From Hyaloraphidium curvatum (Eukaryota; Monoblepharomycota; Hyaloraphidiomycetes; Hyaloraphidiales; Hyaloraphidiaceae): a stretch of DNA of 64,000 nucleotides. Both the position numbers and the translations under genes were made by a program. Below the pieces are notes generated by a model. It was not told the origin of the DNA and did not search any database. It was given only the letters and a program-made list of their open reading frames with translations. Location: the NCBI GenBank assembly GCA_025558095.1, contig JAIVFI010000005.1, positions 1 to 64,000 on the forward strand, written 5' to 3'. Positions 62,897 through 64,000 of this stretch are shown piece after piece (the first letter of the stretch is position 1; every line of letters starts with the position of its first letter).

Positions 62897-64000
62897 ATGA
62901 AACAGGCTCACATCGCGCTCGAATCGCTCCGAATCGCGACTGCTGCCAGCGGCTCTCGTCTCTCCACTTCGTTCTCTTCAGCTCGCGGGCCCTTCCGTCC
63001 GCTCCCCCGCGTTCCGCGTCGCCCCGCGGCCCCGGCCACCTCGCGCTTTTTCGGATCTTCCCGGCACCTCCTATCCAACGACCAGCCCTCCGACAAACCC
63101 TCGAGCGACGAAATGGCCTCCAACCAGTGGATCCCGCCGCCCAAGATCGAGGACCTCTACGCCGCGACCGCCGGTGGGCCTGCCGCCCGCAACGTCTCCC
63201 ACGCCAATTACTCACCCGTTTATTGCCCTCCAACCTGGCCGTTTCCCTTCTGGTCACTGCCATTGCCAACGGCTTTCGTCGCCCCGCCCGATTCCCTCGC
63301 AGGCAACAACTTCAGCGCCATAAACGCGCCCACAGCCGGCTCCCGCGTCGAGCAGGAGCTCCCCCGCGGCGCCGCGCCGTTCCAGCTGTACTCGCTGAGC
63401 ACGCCCAACGGGCAAAAGGTCGGGATCATGCTGGAGGAGCTGGGGATCGACTACGACGCCCACGGTGGGATCTCTGCGCCGATGTGTCGCGGTTCGGGCT
63501 GACGATGGCCGGCAGTGATCAACATCGGCAAGGGCGACCAGTTCCAGTCGGGCTTCGTCTCCCTGAACCCGAACTCGAAGATCCCGACTGCTGTCGACTA
63601 CGCGCCCAAATCCGGCGGCGACCCAATCCGCCTGTTCGAGAGCGGCTCCATCGTGATGTACCTCGCCGAGAAGTACGGGAAGTTCCTGCCCAAGGACGAG
63701 CACTTGAGGGCGGAAATTTTCAACTTTGTCTTCTGGCAGATGGGCAGCCAGGGCCCGATGTCTGGTGGGCCGACTCCCCGTTTCATCTTGCCCCCATTGC
63801 TGACGACCCTTCCCATTCCAGGCCAGTTCGGCCACTTCTTCGTCTACGCCCCTCCGGAGAAGCACGAAACCCGTGCCTACGGCTCGGCGCGCTACGGCAT
63901 GGAGGTCCAGCGGCTGTGCGATATGCTCGACAAGCACCTCTCCGGCTCGCTCCCCGGCTCCAAGGGCCCGCGGAAGTACCTCGTCGGCGAAGAGTACACG
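62897..64000 (+). CDS. URE2-like glutathione S-transferase, mitochondrial-type N terminus, cut by window end
   Basis: Exons 62897-63173, 63303-63464, 63516-about 63764, then a fourth from about 63823 running off the window. The first 70 residues are Arg/Ser/Ala-rich (SLRIATAASGSRLS, PRVPRRPAAP), fitting a mitochondrial presequence; an inner ATG at 63112 would give a cytosolic form. The core is URE2/YfcG-like: WIPPPKIEDLYAATAG spliced to NNFSAINAPTAG, FQLYSLSTPNGQKVGIMLEELGIDYDAH to VINIGKGDQF, LNPNSKIPTAV (cis-Pro), LFESGSIVMYLAEKYG (ESGSI glutathione site), then the helical domain GQFGHFFVYAP. Disulfide reductase or conjugating activity expected for the family. Confidence 0.85.

Noticed and set aside
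1-64000. CRISPR arrays, rRNA or tRNA genes
   Set aside because: No regularly spaced repeats and no convincing cloverleaf or rRNA signature were seen.

Overview
The window is a piece of a GC-rich eukaryotic nuclear genome. Most genes are split by very short introns (about 40-100 nt) with GTGGGT, GTGAGT or GTGCGT donors and a CTGAC/CTGAT branch point shortly before the CAG acceptor. Gene content (prephenate dehydratase, pantothenate synthetase, a carboxypeptidase S type peptidase, URE2-like GST, a fungal-type fatty acid transporter, Baeyer-Villiger monooxygenase, an LPMO-like protein with a carbohydrate-binding module, ankyrin-TKL kinase, an EGF-repeat secreted protein) fits an early-diverging, zoosporic or Hyaloraphidium-like fungus. 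That assignment is inference from content and intron style. Exon coordinates were read by eye from splice motifs, frame continuity and family motifs.

Bases 1-13.4 kb are a solid block of mobile-element coding sequence, all on the minus strand. Bases 1-4882 hold a non-LTR retrotransposon: a Gag-like ORF with a Cys/His cluster, a Pro/Ser-rich ORF, and an ORF2 with N-terminal zinc fingers and a reverse transcriptase that runs off the window edge. Bases 5046-13418 hold the most striking object. It reads as one gene of six exons and 2697 codons, with an IS630/Tc1-mariner DDE transposase at the N terminus and a Fanzor (eukaryotic TnpB-like, RNA-guided nuclease family) RuvC domain at the C terminus. 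All three in-frame TGA codons and both frame changes fall inside predicted short introns.

From 14 to 35 kb lie a four-TM protein, a 13-exon Baeyer-Villiger-type flavin monooxygenase with 4-nt and 11-nt microexons, an EGF-repeat protein, an LPMO-like/CBM protein, a 5'-truncated M20 peptidase head-to-head with a MUN-like fragment, and a nucleotidyl cyclase. Three paralogues of an unrecognised multi-TM family (signature CPC-x4-CAG) lie at 15.8, 29.6 and 31.6 kb. Two of them sit in a tandem segmental duplication in which the second cyclase copy is dead. A protein kinase with an internal 81-bp duplication follows.

From 36 to 64 kb the content is mostly metabolic and secretory: zinc alcohol dehydrogenase, CCCH/F-box protein, lipid-droplet hydrolase homologue, PanC, enoyl-CoA hydratase, prephenate dehydratase, an APH-fold kinase, a secreted beta-helix protein, Thr/Val-rich surface proteins, ankyrin-TKL kinase, a type II membrane-anchored hydrolase candidate, a FAT1/FATP-like acyl-CoA synthetase, an SDR, a MYND protein, and a URE2-like GST cut by the window end. 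Several gene pairs share intergenic promoters of about 90-150 bp. I saw no CRISPR array, rRNA or convincing tRNA.
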